From Candidatus Omnitrophota bacterium (GTDB taxonomy: Bacteria; Omnitrophota; Gorgyraeia; Gygaellales; Profunditerraquicolaceae), in the NCBI GenBank assembly GCA_017992455.1, contig JAGOOP010000010.1:1-55742 (forward strand): DNA of 55,742 nucleotides, given 5' to 3'. A program made the position numbers and the translations under genes. Each line of letters begins with the position of its first letter. Position 1 is the first letter of the stretch. The notes beneath the pieces were generated by a model. That model searched no databases. It saw only the letters and a list, made by a program, of their open reading frames with translations, and was not told where the DNA came from. Positions 23,847-31,121 of this stretch are shown here, piece by piece.

Positions 23847-23875
23847 TTAGACAATGCCCTGCGCAAAAAAGTTCC
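23847..23875 (-). promoter_or_regulatory. ECF-type promoter of the spy operon
   Basis: GGAACTT (23875-23869), 16 bases, GTCTAA (23852-23847). The -35 box begins at the base after the anti-sigma stop codon (TAG then GGAACTT). The 15 bases TCTAAGCAGGTAGAA are identical to those of the sigma promoter, and an AAAGGAG site follows. Confidence 0.88.
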
Positions 23876-24373
23876 CTAAAATAAATATCGTTCTATCGCG
23901 GTGTCGAACTCGACCACGCGGTCCGTTTCCCCGTTTGCCGGATCGTTCATGGCGATCATGAACGATGTTTTCTGATTCAGATAATCCCTGACCAGCATCT
24001 GCCTGCGCAGGGGAACCCCTCCGAACGCCGCAATGACCAGCAACACGGTCAAAGCCGTGGCGAACGCGTATGCCGGCCTTCTGAAAAAAAAGCTTTCGCG
24101 CGCCGCATTGAGCATGCGCTCAAGATATGACGGCGTTTCCTGTAACCGCTCTTCACGCAAAGCGTCCTGTATCCTGTACCAGATCTCTGCCGGAGGCTCG
24201 ACTGGTCCGGTATCGCGAAATACTCCGCCGGCGCGTTGCCGCACAGCCTGCTCAAAAACACGGCATGCTTCGCATGAAGCTATATGCGCTTTGATCAGGT
24301 CCCGTACCTTTTCCGAAGCCTCATTATCGATATAATCCGTCAGGATCAATTCCTGCACCTTTTTACAATTCAT
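23876..24373 (-). CDS. Anti-sigma factor with zinc-finger (ZAS/zf-HC2) domain
   Basis: The 165-residue protein holds an ECF sigma factor inactive at the membrane. Residues 1-55 form the cytoplasmic zinc-binding domain with C-K-K-V near the start and H-I-A-S-C-E-A-C at about 36-43 (the H-x3-C-x2-C signature). One membrane helix lies at about 104-121. The periplasmic part is only about 45 residues, so direct binding of a large ligand there is unlikely. The ATG at 24373 follows the sigma stop by one base, with GGGAGG upstream. It is co-transcribed with the sigma gene. Confidence 0.9.
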   Translation of the reverse strand: MNCKKVQELILTDYIDNEASEKVRDLIKAHIASCEACRVFEQAVRQRAGGVFRDTGPVEPPAEIWYRIQDALREERLQETPSYLERMLNAARESFFFRRPAYAFATALTVLLVIAAFGGVPLRRQMLVRDYLNQKTSFMIAMNDPANGETDRVVEFDTAIERYLF

Positions 24374-24374
24374 G

Positions 24375-24938
24375 TCAGCCTCCCTGGCCGGCGGCATGCG
24401 CCATAAGCGCCATCCGGGCCCGTTTTAACCTCGACCGCACGGTATTGATATTGATCCGCAGCGTGCGCGCGATCTCCTCATACCTCAATCCCTCTATCTC
24501 GCGCAAGACCATGCATGCGCGCTGGTCAGGATTGAGAACGGCCAGCAGCGCCTCGATCCTGGCCTTTGCCTGCGCGCGCTCTTCCTGATGGCAGATATCA
24601 TTGCGCGTGTCCACGCTGGCGGCCTGCGAATCGATGATCGTATCGAAATCCTGCCTCCGATGCGATTCATTTGCCGTCTTTTTGCACGCATTGAGCGCCG
24701 TGTTGACCGTGATCCGGTATGCCCAGGTCTTGAACGAAGACCTGAACTCGAAATCCTTGAGACTATGATATATCTTGATAAAAACGTCCTGCGCCACTTC
24801 CTCGGCCTCGGGCCTGCTGTTGGTGATCCGCAAAGCGACGCTGTACACAAGGCCGGATGACGCCTTATATATGCGCTCAAAAGCAGCCATATCTCCTGCC
24901 TGAGCCTGCTCTATAATGTCGCGCGGGATGTCTTCCAT
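24375..24938 (-). CDS. ECF (RpoE-like) RNA polymerase sigma factor
   Basis: A 187-residue group-4 sigma factor. Region 2 (about 10-80) contains D-V-F-I-K-I-Y and F-K-T-W-A-Y-R-I-T-V-N, which melt and read the -10 box. Region 4 (about 125-180) contains L-R-Y-E-E-I-A-R-T-L-R-I-N-I-N-T-V-R-S-R-L, a helix-turn-helix that reads the -35 box. It is predicted to recognise the GGAACTT-N16-GTCTAA sites at 24952, 23847 and 9270. I chose the ATG at 24938. The upstream TTG at 24959 overlaps the promoter -10 box. The predicted leader is then only about seven bases and has no clear Shine-Dalgarno. Confidence 0.93.
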   Translation of the reverse strand: MEDIPRDIIEQAQAGDMAAFERIYKASSGLVYSVALRITNSRPEAEEVAQDVFIKIYHSLKDFEFRSSFKTWAYRITVNTALNACKKTANESHRRQDFDTIIDSQAASVDTRNDICHQEERAQAKARIEALLAVLNPDQRACMVLREIEGLRYEEIARTLRININTVRSRLKRARMALMAHAAGQGG

Positions 24939-24951
24939 ATCTTCTACCTGC

Positions 24952-24980
24952 TTAGACAACGAAGACCCTTTAAAAGTTCC
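24952..24980 (-). promoter_or_regulatory. Autoregulatory ECF-type promoter of the sigma/anti-sigma operon
   Basis: GGAACTT (24980-24974), 16 bases, GTCTAA (24957-24952), matching the spy and abrB-macAB promoters exactly in both boxes and spacing. The -10 box ends 13 bases before the sigma ATG. Confidence 0.88.
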
Positions 24981-24986
24981 CCAAAA

Positions 24987-25036
24987 AACATAGGGACGGT
25001 TCTCCTTTGGAAGAACATAGGGACGGTTCTCCTTTG
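24987..25036 (-). repeat. Two direct copies of the GGGACGGTTCTC repeat upstream of the sigma operon
   Basis: AACATAGGGACGGTTCTCC... occurs at 24987-25009 and again at 25014-25036, 27 bases apart, in the same orientation. The core matches the repeat at 15725-15789. It ends seven bases from the ECF -35 box. Confidence 0.85.
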
Positions 25037-25060
25037 AGAGCAGCGATACGGTTAAAATGC

Positions 25061-25114
25061 GAAGCGGATGCGCCTCATTTTATTGCCTTTCCATAAAATG
25101 AGGCCATCCGCTTC
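25061..25114 (-). terminator. Long hairpin after the EF-hand protein gene, probable terminator
   Basis: GAAGCGGATG-GCCTCATTTTAT pairs with ATAAAATGAGGC-CATCCGCTTC over about 22 bp with one mismatch, around a 9-base loop. A short ATTTT follows on the minus strand. It lies 38 bases after the EF-hand gene stop and separates it from the sigma operon. The AT-rich inner stem is unusual for a terminator, so a mobile-repeat origin is possible. Confidence 0.6.
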
Positions 25115-25151
25115 TCATGATCTCTGTGCATTCAATGATCCCGAAAACCGC

Positions 25152-25628
25152 TTATTTACGTCCGCCCCGTGCGCCTCTGGCAGCTTTTCTTTCGACCCTG
25201 TCAACCGCGCCGTCATCGTTCCTGTCAACCCGGTCCTTCTGCGCTGCCTTGCGGTCTGACTTCATCTGTTGCTTGGTTTCTTTCAGCTCGGCTTTGTCCG
25301 ATTTCATCTCAGACACGTTTTCCCGATGCGTGGACCTCATCTGGGTCCGCAGGGATTTTGCCGTTTCGTGATCCCCTGACTGCTCGGCTGTTCTGATCTG
25401 CTCACGTAAAGCCTTCTCTTCCGACCGCGCCGTTTCCGCATTGCTTTTCATCTCTTCCTTCTGGGCGCTGATCGCTGCTTTGTCCGCGTCAAGCTGGGCT
25501 TTCCACTCAGCGGCCTCGGACGCTTCCGATGCCTCGTCTTCCTGCGCAAACGCGCCTTCGGTAAAAGACGCGAGCATCACAATACCGAGGATACCTGCGA
25601 TCCATGCAATATTGGTCCCCTGTTTCAC
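25152..25628 (-). CDS. Secreted coiled-coil protein with C-terminal EF-hand-like loop
   Basis: The 158-residue protein has a signal peptide (about 1-28, ending A-F-A-Q-E). It continues as a Lys/Glu/Ala-rich coiled coil from about 35 to 130 and ends with D-R-N-D-D-G-A-V-D-R-V-E, which fits the EF-hand calcium loop in its first positions. The last residues are basic and Gly-rich. It may bind calcium in the periplasm or outside the cell. The function is unknown. It follows the prepilin-like gene by 26 bases and the two are likely co-transcribed. Confidence 0.75.
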   Translation of the reverse strand: MKQGTNIAWIAGILGIVMLASFTEGAFAQEDEASEASEAAEWKAQLDADKAAISAQKEEMKSNAETARSEEKALREQIRTAEQSGDHETAKSLRTQMRSTHRENVSEMKSDKAELKETKQQMKSDRKAAQKDRVDRNDDGAVDRVERKAARGARGGRK

Positions 25629-25654
25629 GATCCCCTCCTTTTTACGATTATCCG

Positions 25655-26113
25655 CTACTCTATCGGGTCGTCATTCTCCGTCGCGTCGCCCGCCGTATTG
25701 AACCGGATCACTCCCGTAGTATCGACAAAAAAATACCGGTACCCGGTAACCCCTGGATTCACCGGCGTAGCCGTTACGATAAAACTCTGGAAATTCCCGA
25801 AGCCGTCGTCGTCCGTACCCGCAAAGGCGAATGCATACCCCTGTTTCGTGCCGGTCGCAAGGACGCTGTCGATATACGGAGGCGTCTGATTGACATACAG
25901 TTCCGACAAAAGCGCAGGATACCCCGAATTGGAAGTCCGGAATATATGCGCCGCTGACGAAATTGCTTTCATCGTCGCGATGGCAGCACCTTCATTGGAC
26001 GTGACGCGTGCGCGCAGCAGGTTCGGAACGGCGATGGCGGCAAGCAGCGCGATGATAGCCACCACGATCATTATCTCCGGAAGCGTAAAACCTTTTTTTG
26101 TCCATATTTTCAT
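25655..26113 (-). CDS. Type IV pilin-like / pseudopilin protein
   Basis: The 152-residue protein has the class III signal: a short basic leader ending in Gly8, cleavage before F-T-L-P-E, Glu at +5 of the mature protein and a hydrophobic helix I-M-I-V-V-A-I-I-A-L-L-A-A-I-A. The mature domain is short and contains Tyr/Gly/Asp-rich loops, as in minor pilins and type II secretion pseudopilins of the GspG/PulG type. It would be processed by a PilD-like peptidase not seen here. An AAGGAG site lies upstream, with a weak TAAAAT -10 candidate near 26145. Confidence 0.88.
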   Translation of the reverse strand: MKIWTKKGFTLPEIMIVVAIIALLAAIAVPNLLRARVTSNEGAAIATMKAISSAAHIFRTSNSGYPALLSELYVNQTPPYIDSVLATGTKQGYAFAFAGTDDDGFGNFQSFIVTATPVNPGVTGYRYFFVDTTGVIRFNTAGDATENDDPIE

Positions 26114-26179
26114 AGGGCGCTCCTTACGCTTTAAAAATCCTTACGGCCATATCCTTTATTTTACACTGAAAACGTAATT

Positions 26180-26854
26180 TTAAAACTGTTTTTCCTTAAA
26201 AGATACAAACCCGGTCTTGGTCACGATAATATGGTCGAGAACTTCTATGCCGAGAATGCGGCCCGCCTCAGTCAGCCGTTTATGAACGTCAATATCCTCT
26301 TCGGACGGCTCCAGTCCGCCTGACGGATGGTTATGCGCCAGGATCACCTGCACGGCAAGATGCCTCACCGCCGGCTCGAAAACCTCGCGCGGATGCACGA
26401 GGCTCGCATTGACCGTGCCGACTGAAACGATCTCGCGCTTGATCTGCTGGTTCCGGCTGTCAAGGAAGAACACGATAAAATGCTCTTTTTTGCTCTCCCG
26501 CACGTCCTGCAGGCTGTCGAATACGTCCTGCGGCGATAAGATCTCGCCGATCGCCGCCTTTTTATCCTCGAAGATCCTCTTGCCCAGCTCGATAGCGGCG
26601 AGCAGTTCGCACGCCTTGACCTGCCCGATACCTGAGATCCGGACAAAGTCCGCAAGCGAGGCGCGCGATAAACAGCCGCGATCCATCCGGCGCATGAGGC
26701 GCGCGGCAAGCGCGATCACATTCTCGCCTTTGCGTCCGGTGCGCAGGATAACGGCGAGCAGTTCGCTGTCTGAAAGCGCGTCAGGACCGTATTTGAGAAG
26801 TTTTTCCCTGGGCCGCGCAATGCGCGGCAGGTCGGCAATAGCGAGATTATTCAT
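26180..26854 (-). CDS. radC: RadC-like JAB/MPN-domain protein
   Basis: The 224-residue protein has a helix-hairpin-helix-like N-terminal half, with I-S-G-I-G-Q-V-K-A near residue 75, and a C-terminal JAMM domain, with the metal site H-N-H-P-S-G-G-x9-D near 172-185. RadC proteins are common and were long linked to DNA repair, but their activity is not settled. The length is standard. The ATG at 26854 has a strong AAAGGAGG site; the reading frame open upstream of it has no such site. It follows the second Rieske gene by 47 bases. Confidence 0.95.
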   Translation of the reverse strand: MNNLAIADLPRIARPREKLLKYGPDALSDSELLAVILRTGRKGENVIALAARLMRRMDRGCLSRASLADFVRISGIGQVKACELLAAIELGKRIFEDKKAAIGEILSPQDVFDSLQDVRESKKEHFIVFFLDSRNQQIKREIVSVGTVNASLVHPREVFEPAVRHLAVQVILAHNHPSGGLEPSEEDIDVHKRLTEAGRILGIEVLDHIIVTKTGFVSFKEKQF

Positions 26855-26901
26855 GCAGGCCTCCTTTATGATAATAGACGCAGTCCCGCGGATAATCTCA
26901 C

Positions 26902-27228
26902 TTATTTTATTTCGACGAGGATGGTATCGTTTTCGACCTTGACGGCATAGGAGCAAAGATCGCCGGTAGGATGACGGGGATCAGGCGGCACCGGGCCGCT
27001 CAATGCCTCTCCGGTGCGTATGTCGAACTGCGCGTAATGGAGCGGGCAGGTCAGAATATACCCGTCCAGCGTGCCCATGTCGAGCGACGCGCCCTGATGG
27101 CTGCACTGCCGCTCGACTGCATAAAACGTATCGTTGAAATTGCATATGACGATCTTGCGGTCTCCCCGGTCAACCGCCTTCATTCCCCCGGATGCGATCT
27201 CGCGCGTCTGAGCGACAGGAACGAACAT
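26902..27228 (-). CDS. Rieske [2Fe-2S] ferredoxin, second copy
   Basis: A 108-residue soluble Rieske protein. Cluster ligands are in C-S-H-Q-G-A-S near 42-48 and C-P-L-H-Y-A-Q-F near 61-68 (C-x-H and C-x2-H). It has no signal or membrane anchor, so it resembles the ferredoxins of NirD/BphF type. It starts one base after the stop of the FTR-like gene. The acceptor could be the FTR-like protein next to it, but that is inference. Confidence 0.92.
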   Translation of the reverse strand: MFVPVAQTREIASGGMKAVDRGDRKIVICNFNDTFYAVERQCSHQGASLDMGTLDGYILTCPLHYAQFDIRTGEALSGPVPPDPRHPTGDLCSYAVKVENDTILVEIK

Positions 27229-27229
27229 A

Positions 27230-27565
27230 TCAACCTTTCTTGAGCGGCTGCGCAGGGAACTGTTTCAGTTTCGACGGATCCGTCACGTCCTTATGCACGA
27301 ACAACCCGCACCAGCACCGTTTCATCGCGTCAAAATGCTCGCGGTGATACGGGATGCACGGGCAGACGATCTTCATGTTCTCGGAGCGGCTCCCGGATAT
27401 CCGTTTGCACGGGCAGTACGGCACGCCGTATTTCCGCTCGAGCGCCACTTCCTGCTCAAGGCTGAACTCCACGAGCTCCGTATCAGGGCTGAACTTATAC
27501 CCGAGCGGATCGACCACTTTCCGGAAGAAATACCGCAATGCCTCCTTGCGCGCCTGCACGTTCAT
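27230..27565 (-). CDS. Ferredoxin:thioredoxin reductase catalytic-subunit-like protein
   Basis: The 111-residue protein has the FTR beta-chain cysteine set: C-P-C near 61-63, C-P-C near 78-80 and C-W-C near 94-96. In FTR these supply a [4Fe-4S] cluster and a redox-active disulfide that passes ferredoxin electrons to thioredoxin. The spacings here are 14 and 13 residues between the triplets, unlike the plant pattern of 16 and 8, as in other anaerobe FTR-like proteins. The start overlaps the glutaredoxin stop by four bases (ATGA). Glutaredoxin is therefore a likely partner in place of thioredoxin. Confidence 0.88.
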   Translation of the reverse strand: MNVQARKEALRYFFRKVVDPLGYKFSPDTELVEFSLEQEVALERKYGVPYCPCKRISGSRSENMKIVCPCIPYHREHFDAMKRCWCGLFVHKDVTDPSKLKQFPAQPLKKG

Positions 27566-27822
27566 AGCTGTATCCCGAGCAACACGCAATACCGCTCCGG
27601 ATCGAACCCCTCGACAGGATCGCTGCCGATGAGAACGAACGGGAAAGAATCGCCTCCGCCGTGCTTCTTCATCACCGCAAGCGCTTCCTGCTGTTTCTGA
27701 CTGTCGCACAAATCGAAATCGATCTCCTCGGCCGCGATAGCATGGTCCTTGAAGAACTGCTTGGCTTTCCTGCACCAGGGGCACGTGCTTAACGCGTACA
27801 CTGTTATTTTCTTCTCAGCCAT
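27562..27822 (-). CDS. Glutaredoxin-like protein (CPWC active site)
   Basis: An 86-residue thioredoxin-fold protein with C-P-W-C at about 14-17 and the C-terminal half G-D-S-F-P-F-V-L-I-G, which supplies the cis-proline and substrate groove. A dithiol site fits the NrdH/Grx type. An AAAGGAGG site precedes the ATG, 10 bases after the first Rieske gene. It overlaps the FTR-like gene and so probably takes electrons from it rather than from glutathione. Confidence 0.93.
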   Translation of the reverse strand: MAEKKITVYALSTCPWCRKAKQFFKDHAIAAEEIDFDLCDSQKQQEALAVMKKHGGGDSFPFVLIGSDPVEGFDPERYCVLLGIQL

Positions 27823-27832
27823 GGGGCCTCCT

Positions 27833-28147
27833 TTATAATTGGACCATGATCATGCCGTCAACGATCTTCACCGGGTACACCGGCAGCATGATCTCTTTCG
27901 CATCGAGGAACGCGCCGGTCCGTATGTCAAAACGCCAGTCATGGCACGGGCAGGTAAGGATATACCCTTCGAGAATGCCGGTGCGCAGGGGACAGCCCAT
28001 ATGCGGGCATTTATTCGAAACCGCATATATCTCCCTCCCCTTTTTCCTGATAAGAAGGATGCCGAGCCCTTTAGGCGTGACCAATCGAACGCTCTCCTCG
28101 ATCAGTCTGGTATCCTCGATGACCGGTATCCAGGATATCTCTGCCAT
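27833..28147 (-). CDS. Rieske [2Fe-2S] ferredoxin, first copy
   Basis: A 104-residue soluble Rieske protein, with cluster ligands in C-P-H-M-G-C and C-P-C-H-D-W-R-F (C-x-H and C-x2-H; an extra Cys lies in each loop). It is only moderately similar to the second copy at 26902. The start at 28147 follows the cyclase stop by seven bases; a longer frame upstream has no ribosome site. It heads the Rieske-Grx-FTR-Rieske cluster. Confidence 0.92.
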   Translation of the reverse strand: MAEISWIPVIEDTRLIEESVRLVTPKGLGILLIRKKGREIYAVSNKCPHMGCPLRTGILEGYILTCPCHDWRFDIRTGAFLDAKEIMLPVYPVKIVDGMIMVQL

Positions 28148-28154
28148 AGCATCC

Positions 28155-29012
28155 TCAGGTCGCGTACACGCGGTACGTCGCTCTGTCCTTGCCCGCCTGT
28201 TTTGACATATACATCGTTTCGTCCGCAAGCATCAACAGCTTGTCCATCGATACGGGCACCTTGGGGCACGTGACAACCCCGATGCTGATCGCGATAGGCC
28301 AGTCCCTGCCGTGCGCTGTCCTGTCGATGCTCTGCCTGATGCGGTCGATGACGATCCTGGCGCCCTGCGCGCCGGTCTCCGGGAACAGGATCGCGAATTC
28401 GTCCCCGCCCAGGCGCGCGAGCACGTCAACCGTGCGTATCTGCGCCCTGATCTTGCCTGCGATCGCGGACAGAAGCGCGTCGCCCGCGCTGTGGCCGAAC
28501 CGGTCGTTCACCTGCTTGAAATCGTCTATGTCGATATACGCAAGCGTCACCACATGGCCGTACCGGCGGGACCGGTCGATCTCGCGCTCCAGGATATCGG
28601 AGAAATGCCTGCTGGTGGCGGCCCCGGTGAGATGATCGGTATTGGCGATCTCGCGTTCACGCACGATCAACGATTTGACGCGGTCAACTATAAATACGGC
28701 AAACAGGAAAAATCCCAGCGATACGGCAAGGTTCAGATAAGGCGTTATAAAATGCGCCGGGTCTGCCGACGCAAGACGCTCGTCAACGAGCCAGACAACG
28801 GCGCTCACAACGGAAACCGCGATCCCTGCCCGGATGCCCGTAAACCAGGTGACGAAGAAGACCGGAAGCAGGTAAAAAATAAGGAATTGAATGGGCCCTG
28901 ACAGAAAATCCAGGGTGCCAAGCAGAACGACGAGGGCACATCCCAGGAGCACAATACCCGCTGCGGACTGTTTCTCACACCAGGGGATGACCGTATCCAG
29001 CCATTTCTTCAT
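28155..29012 (-). CDS. Membrane-bound diguanylate cyclase (GGDEF)
   Basis: The 285-residue protein makes c-di-GMP from GTP. The first about 115 residues form four to five membrane helices. The GGDEF domain starts near 125; the active-site G-G-D-E-F is intact at 202-206, and the inhibitory site R-T-V-D lies at 193-196, five residues before it, so product inhibition is expected. There is no EAL domain. The -10 box TATAAT lies seven bases before the ATG, so the message may be leaderless. The PilZ protein at 21252 is a possible receptor. Confidence 0.95.
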   Translation of the reverse strand: MKKWLDTVIPWCEKQSAAGIVLLGCALVVLLGTLDFLSGPIQFLIFYLLPVFFVTWFTGIRAGIAVSVVSAVVWLVDERLASADPAHFITPYLNLAVSLGFFLFAVFIVDRVKSLIVREREIANTDHLTGAATSRHFSDILEREIDRSRRYGHVVTLAYIDIDDFKQVNDRFGHSAGDALLSAIAGKIRAQIRTVDVLARLGGDEFAILFPETGAQGARIVIDRIRQSIDRTAHGRDWPIAISIGVVTCPKVPVSMDKLLMLADETMYMSKQAGKDRATYRVYAT

Positions 29013-29019
29013 ACCGGGT

Positions 29020-29048
29020 ATTATAGCACTATATCTTCATGAAGTTAA
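29020..29048 (-). promoter_or_regulatory. Promoter of the diguanylate cyclase giving a leaderless mRNA
   Basis: TTAACT (29048-29043), 17-base spacer, TATAAT (29025-29020). The expected start falls on the cyclase ATG at 29012. The boxes lie over the stop of the HyfI-like gene. Confidence 0.5.
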
Positions 29049-29538
29049 GGAGGGAATTAATAATCGTTTCAGGGTCCGGCGGGCACCCGGGGATATGGAG
29101 CGAGACCGGCACGATCGACCCTGCCCCGTGCTCGATATAATAGGATCCTTTGAACGGACCGCCGTCGAACGCGCAATCGCCGAGGGTGATGACGAATTTC
29201 GGCCCGGGCATTGCGTCATACGTGCTTTTGAGCGCCAGAACCATATTCTTCGAGACCGGGCCGGTCACAAGAAGGCAGTCCGCATGGCGCGGGGAAGCGA
29301 CGAAATTTATGCCGAACCGCTGGATGTCATATACCGGATTGCTGCATGCGATGATCTCCGATTCGCAGGCGGCGCATGAGCCGGCGTCCACTTCGCGGAT
29401 GTTCAAAGACCTGCCGAATTTCTTCGCGATAAGCGCTTCGAGCTCAGCGCCCGCCGTTTCATATACGCGCGGCTCTGCCAAAGCGATCTTCTTCGTCAGA
29501 ACCCCTTTGAGCATCCTGTTTTTCAGTATCGTGATCAT
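29029..29538 (-). CDS. HyfI/NuoB-like small subunit of a membrane Ehr-type complex
   Basis: The 169-residue protein is the iron-sulfur subunit that faces the large subunit. Cysteines in G-S-C-A-A-C (near 54-57), L-G-D-C-A-F-D-G-G (near 119) and I-P-G-C-P-P-D (near 149) match the four ligands of the proximal [4Fe-4S] cluster in NuoB and HycG. So the electron relay end is intact although the large subunit lacks nickel ligands. It starts three bases after the large subunit, with no clear ribosome site, which suggests coupling. It is the last gene of the six-gene operon. Confidence 0.88.
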   Translation of the reverse strand: MITILKNRMLKGVLTKKIALAEPRVYETAGAELEALIAKKFGRSLNIREVDAGSCAACESEIIACSNPVYDIQRFGINFVASPRHADCLLVTGPVSKNMVLALKSTYDAMPGPKFVITLGDCAFDGGPFKGSYYIEHGAGSIVPVSLHIPGCPPDPETIINSLLNFMKI

Positions 29539-29541
29539 GGT

Positions 29542-31119
29542 TTAAAGGTCGCTGCCGCTGTACGACAGGTCGAAACTTTTGTTGCACACGGGAAAATCAG
29601 GGATTATTTCGCCCAGAACGCAGTACGCCAGCCCCTGCCAGTTCAGGAACGAAGGATCCACGATCTTGCACCGGTCGATCGCGCCCGACGAGTCCGTCTC
29701 GATCCAGTACAGGACAGGCCCGCGCCATCCTTCCGTATATCCGAGGGCACACCCTGCCTGCGGGCTGAACCCTTCGGCGCGGACCGGGCCGGACGGCATG
29801 TTATGCGCGAACTCATCGATAAGCCTCATCGACTCCTCGAACTCCGATATGCGCACCCGCAGGCGCGCCAGAACGTCGCCTGATGATTCCTGCGCGATCC
29901 TGAACCGCGCTATCTCGTAGATATCATTGAAATCCTTGCGCAGGTCGACAGGAAGCCCGCTTGCGCGTGCCGCAACGCCGGTCACACCGAGGTCTTCGGC
30001 GGTCTTGCGCCGTAAAATACCCGTTGTATCAACGCGGTCGATGAATGAAACGCTTGAAAAAAGCATTTCCTTTAATTCCCCGAGATCGCGCCGGACGGCT
30101 TTCAGCGTACTGTTGAGAAGCCGCATGCGCTCATCGTCAATATCCCTCGTCACGCCGCCGCAGCACAGAACGCCTTTGAGAAAACGGTGGTTGAAGAGCT
30201 CCCGGTTCAGGGACTGCACCGTTTCCTTGATGATCGCGCAAAAAGCCGACGGGAAAGTAAATCCGACATCGACCGCGATGCCGCCGATATCGTTTGCGTG
30301 ATTGTACAGACGTTCCAGTTCAAGGCAGATCGCGCGGATATACCGGCCGCGCACGGGAACAGGGATCTTATATATCTTTTCAAGAGCATGGCAGAACGAC
30401 GCCGCATGGCTGACAGCGCTGTCGCCCGCAACGCATTCGGCAAGAGCGGCGGCATCATGATGCCTGCCTTCGAACAGCTTTTCAACGCCCCGATGCGTGA
30501 ATCCGAGCCTGATCTCAAGGTTGATGATCGGCTCGCCGGCTGAACTGAAACGGAAATGGCCCGGTCCGATCACCCCGGCATGCACAGGCCCGACCGGAAC
30601 CTCAAAAACACCTTCACCTTCGACGCGGGTGAACCCGTAATGGACCTGCGAAGGAACAGCCCCGCCTTCTTCCTTGAAATCCTTTCTGAGCGGGAACCGG
30701 CCCTGCGGCCATACCTCCTCATGCAGACGTATGCGCCGGATATCCGTGCTGTTGACGGATTCTATTCCGAACATTTCCCTGATCTCGCGCTCAAAAAGAG
30801 CTGCGGAATATACGACACCGGACAATGAATCGAAACGCGGGTCCCCGGCGCTTATGGGCGCGCACAGGAACAGCCACTTCTTCATCTGAGATGACAGAAA
30901 AACGCAATATACGGCAAAACCCTCATTCCGCAGCCTGCGGTCCTGCGCGAACAGCATCGATACGGGCGCGCGCAGGCGTTTGTTCATGAATGCCGCAGCG
31001 GCGCGCAGATCGCGGCTCTCGACCCGGATATACACCTCGTCCGGATGCATTTCTTCGGCTTTGCAGATCGAAATGCCATGCTGCTGCGTAAGCTCAGTGA
31101 GGAGATCTCGGTAATCCAT
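29542..31119 (-). CDS. HyfG/NuoCD-like fused large subunit lacking [NiFe] cysteines
   Basis: The 525-residue protein fuses a NuoC-like domain (about 1-150) to a NuoD/hydrogenase-large-subunit-like domain (about 165-525), as in HycE/HyfG. In [NiFe] hydrogenases the metal is held by an N-terminal C-x2-C and a C-terminal D-P-C-x2-C. Here the first place reads E-C-V-A-G-D-S-A-V-S-H (228-238) with a single Cys. The C-terminus reads P-V-C-N-K-S-F-D-L-S-Y-S-G, with no second Cys. So it cannot bind nickel in the usual way and is not an active hydrogenase. This fits the 'energy-converting hydrogenase related' (Ehr) group. The start at 31119 follows the HyfF-like gene by two bases. Confidence 0.88.
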   Translation of the reverse strand: MDYRDLLTELTQQHGISICKAEEMHPDEVYIRVESRDLRAAAAFMNKRLRAPVSMLFAQDRRLRNEGFAVYCVFLSSQMKKWLFLCAPISAGDPRFDSLSGVVYSAALFEREIREMFGIESVNSTDIRRIRLHEEVWPQGRFPLRKDFKEEGGAVPSQVHYGFTRVEGEGVFEVPVGPVHAGVIGPGHFRFSSAGEPIINLEIRLGFTHRGVEKLFEGRHHDAAALAECVAGDSAVSHAASFCHALEKIYKIPVPVRGRYIRAICLELERLYNHANDIGGIAVDVGFTFPSAFCAIIKETVQSLNRELFNHRFLKGVLCCGGVTRDIDDERMRLLNSTLKAVRRDLGELKEMLFSSVSFIDRVDTTGILRRKTAEDLGVTGVAARASGLPVDLRKDFNDIYEIARFRIAQESSGDVLARLRVRISEFEESMRLIDEFAHNMPSGPVRAEGFSPQAGCALGYTEGWRGPVLYWIETDSSGAIDRCKIVDPSFLNWQGLAYCVLGEIIPDFPVCNKSFDLSYSGSDL

Positions 31120-31121
31120 AA

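Noticed and set aside
24375-24959. Sigma gene start at the TTG at 24959
   Set aside because: That codon overlaps the -10 box of the ECF promoter, so it would not be inside the transcript.
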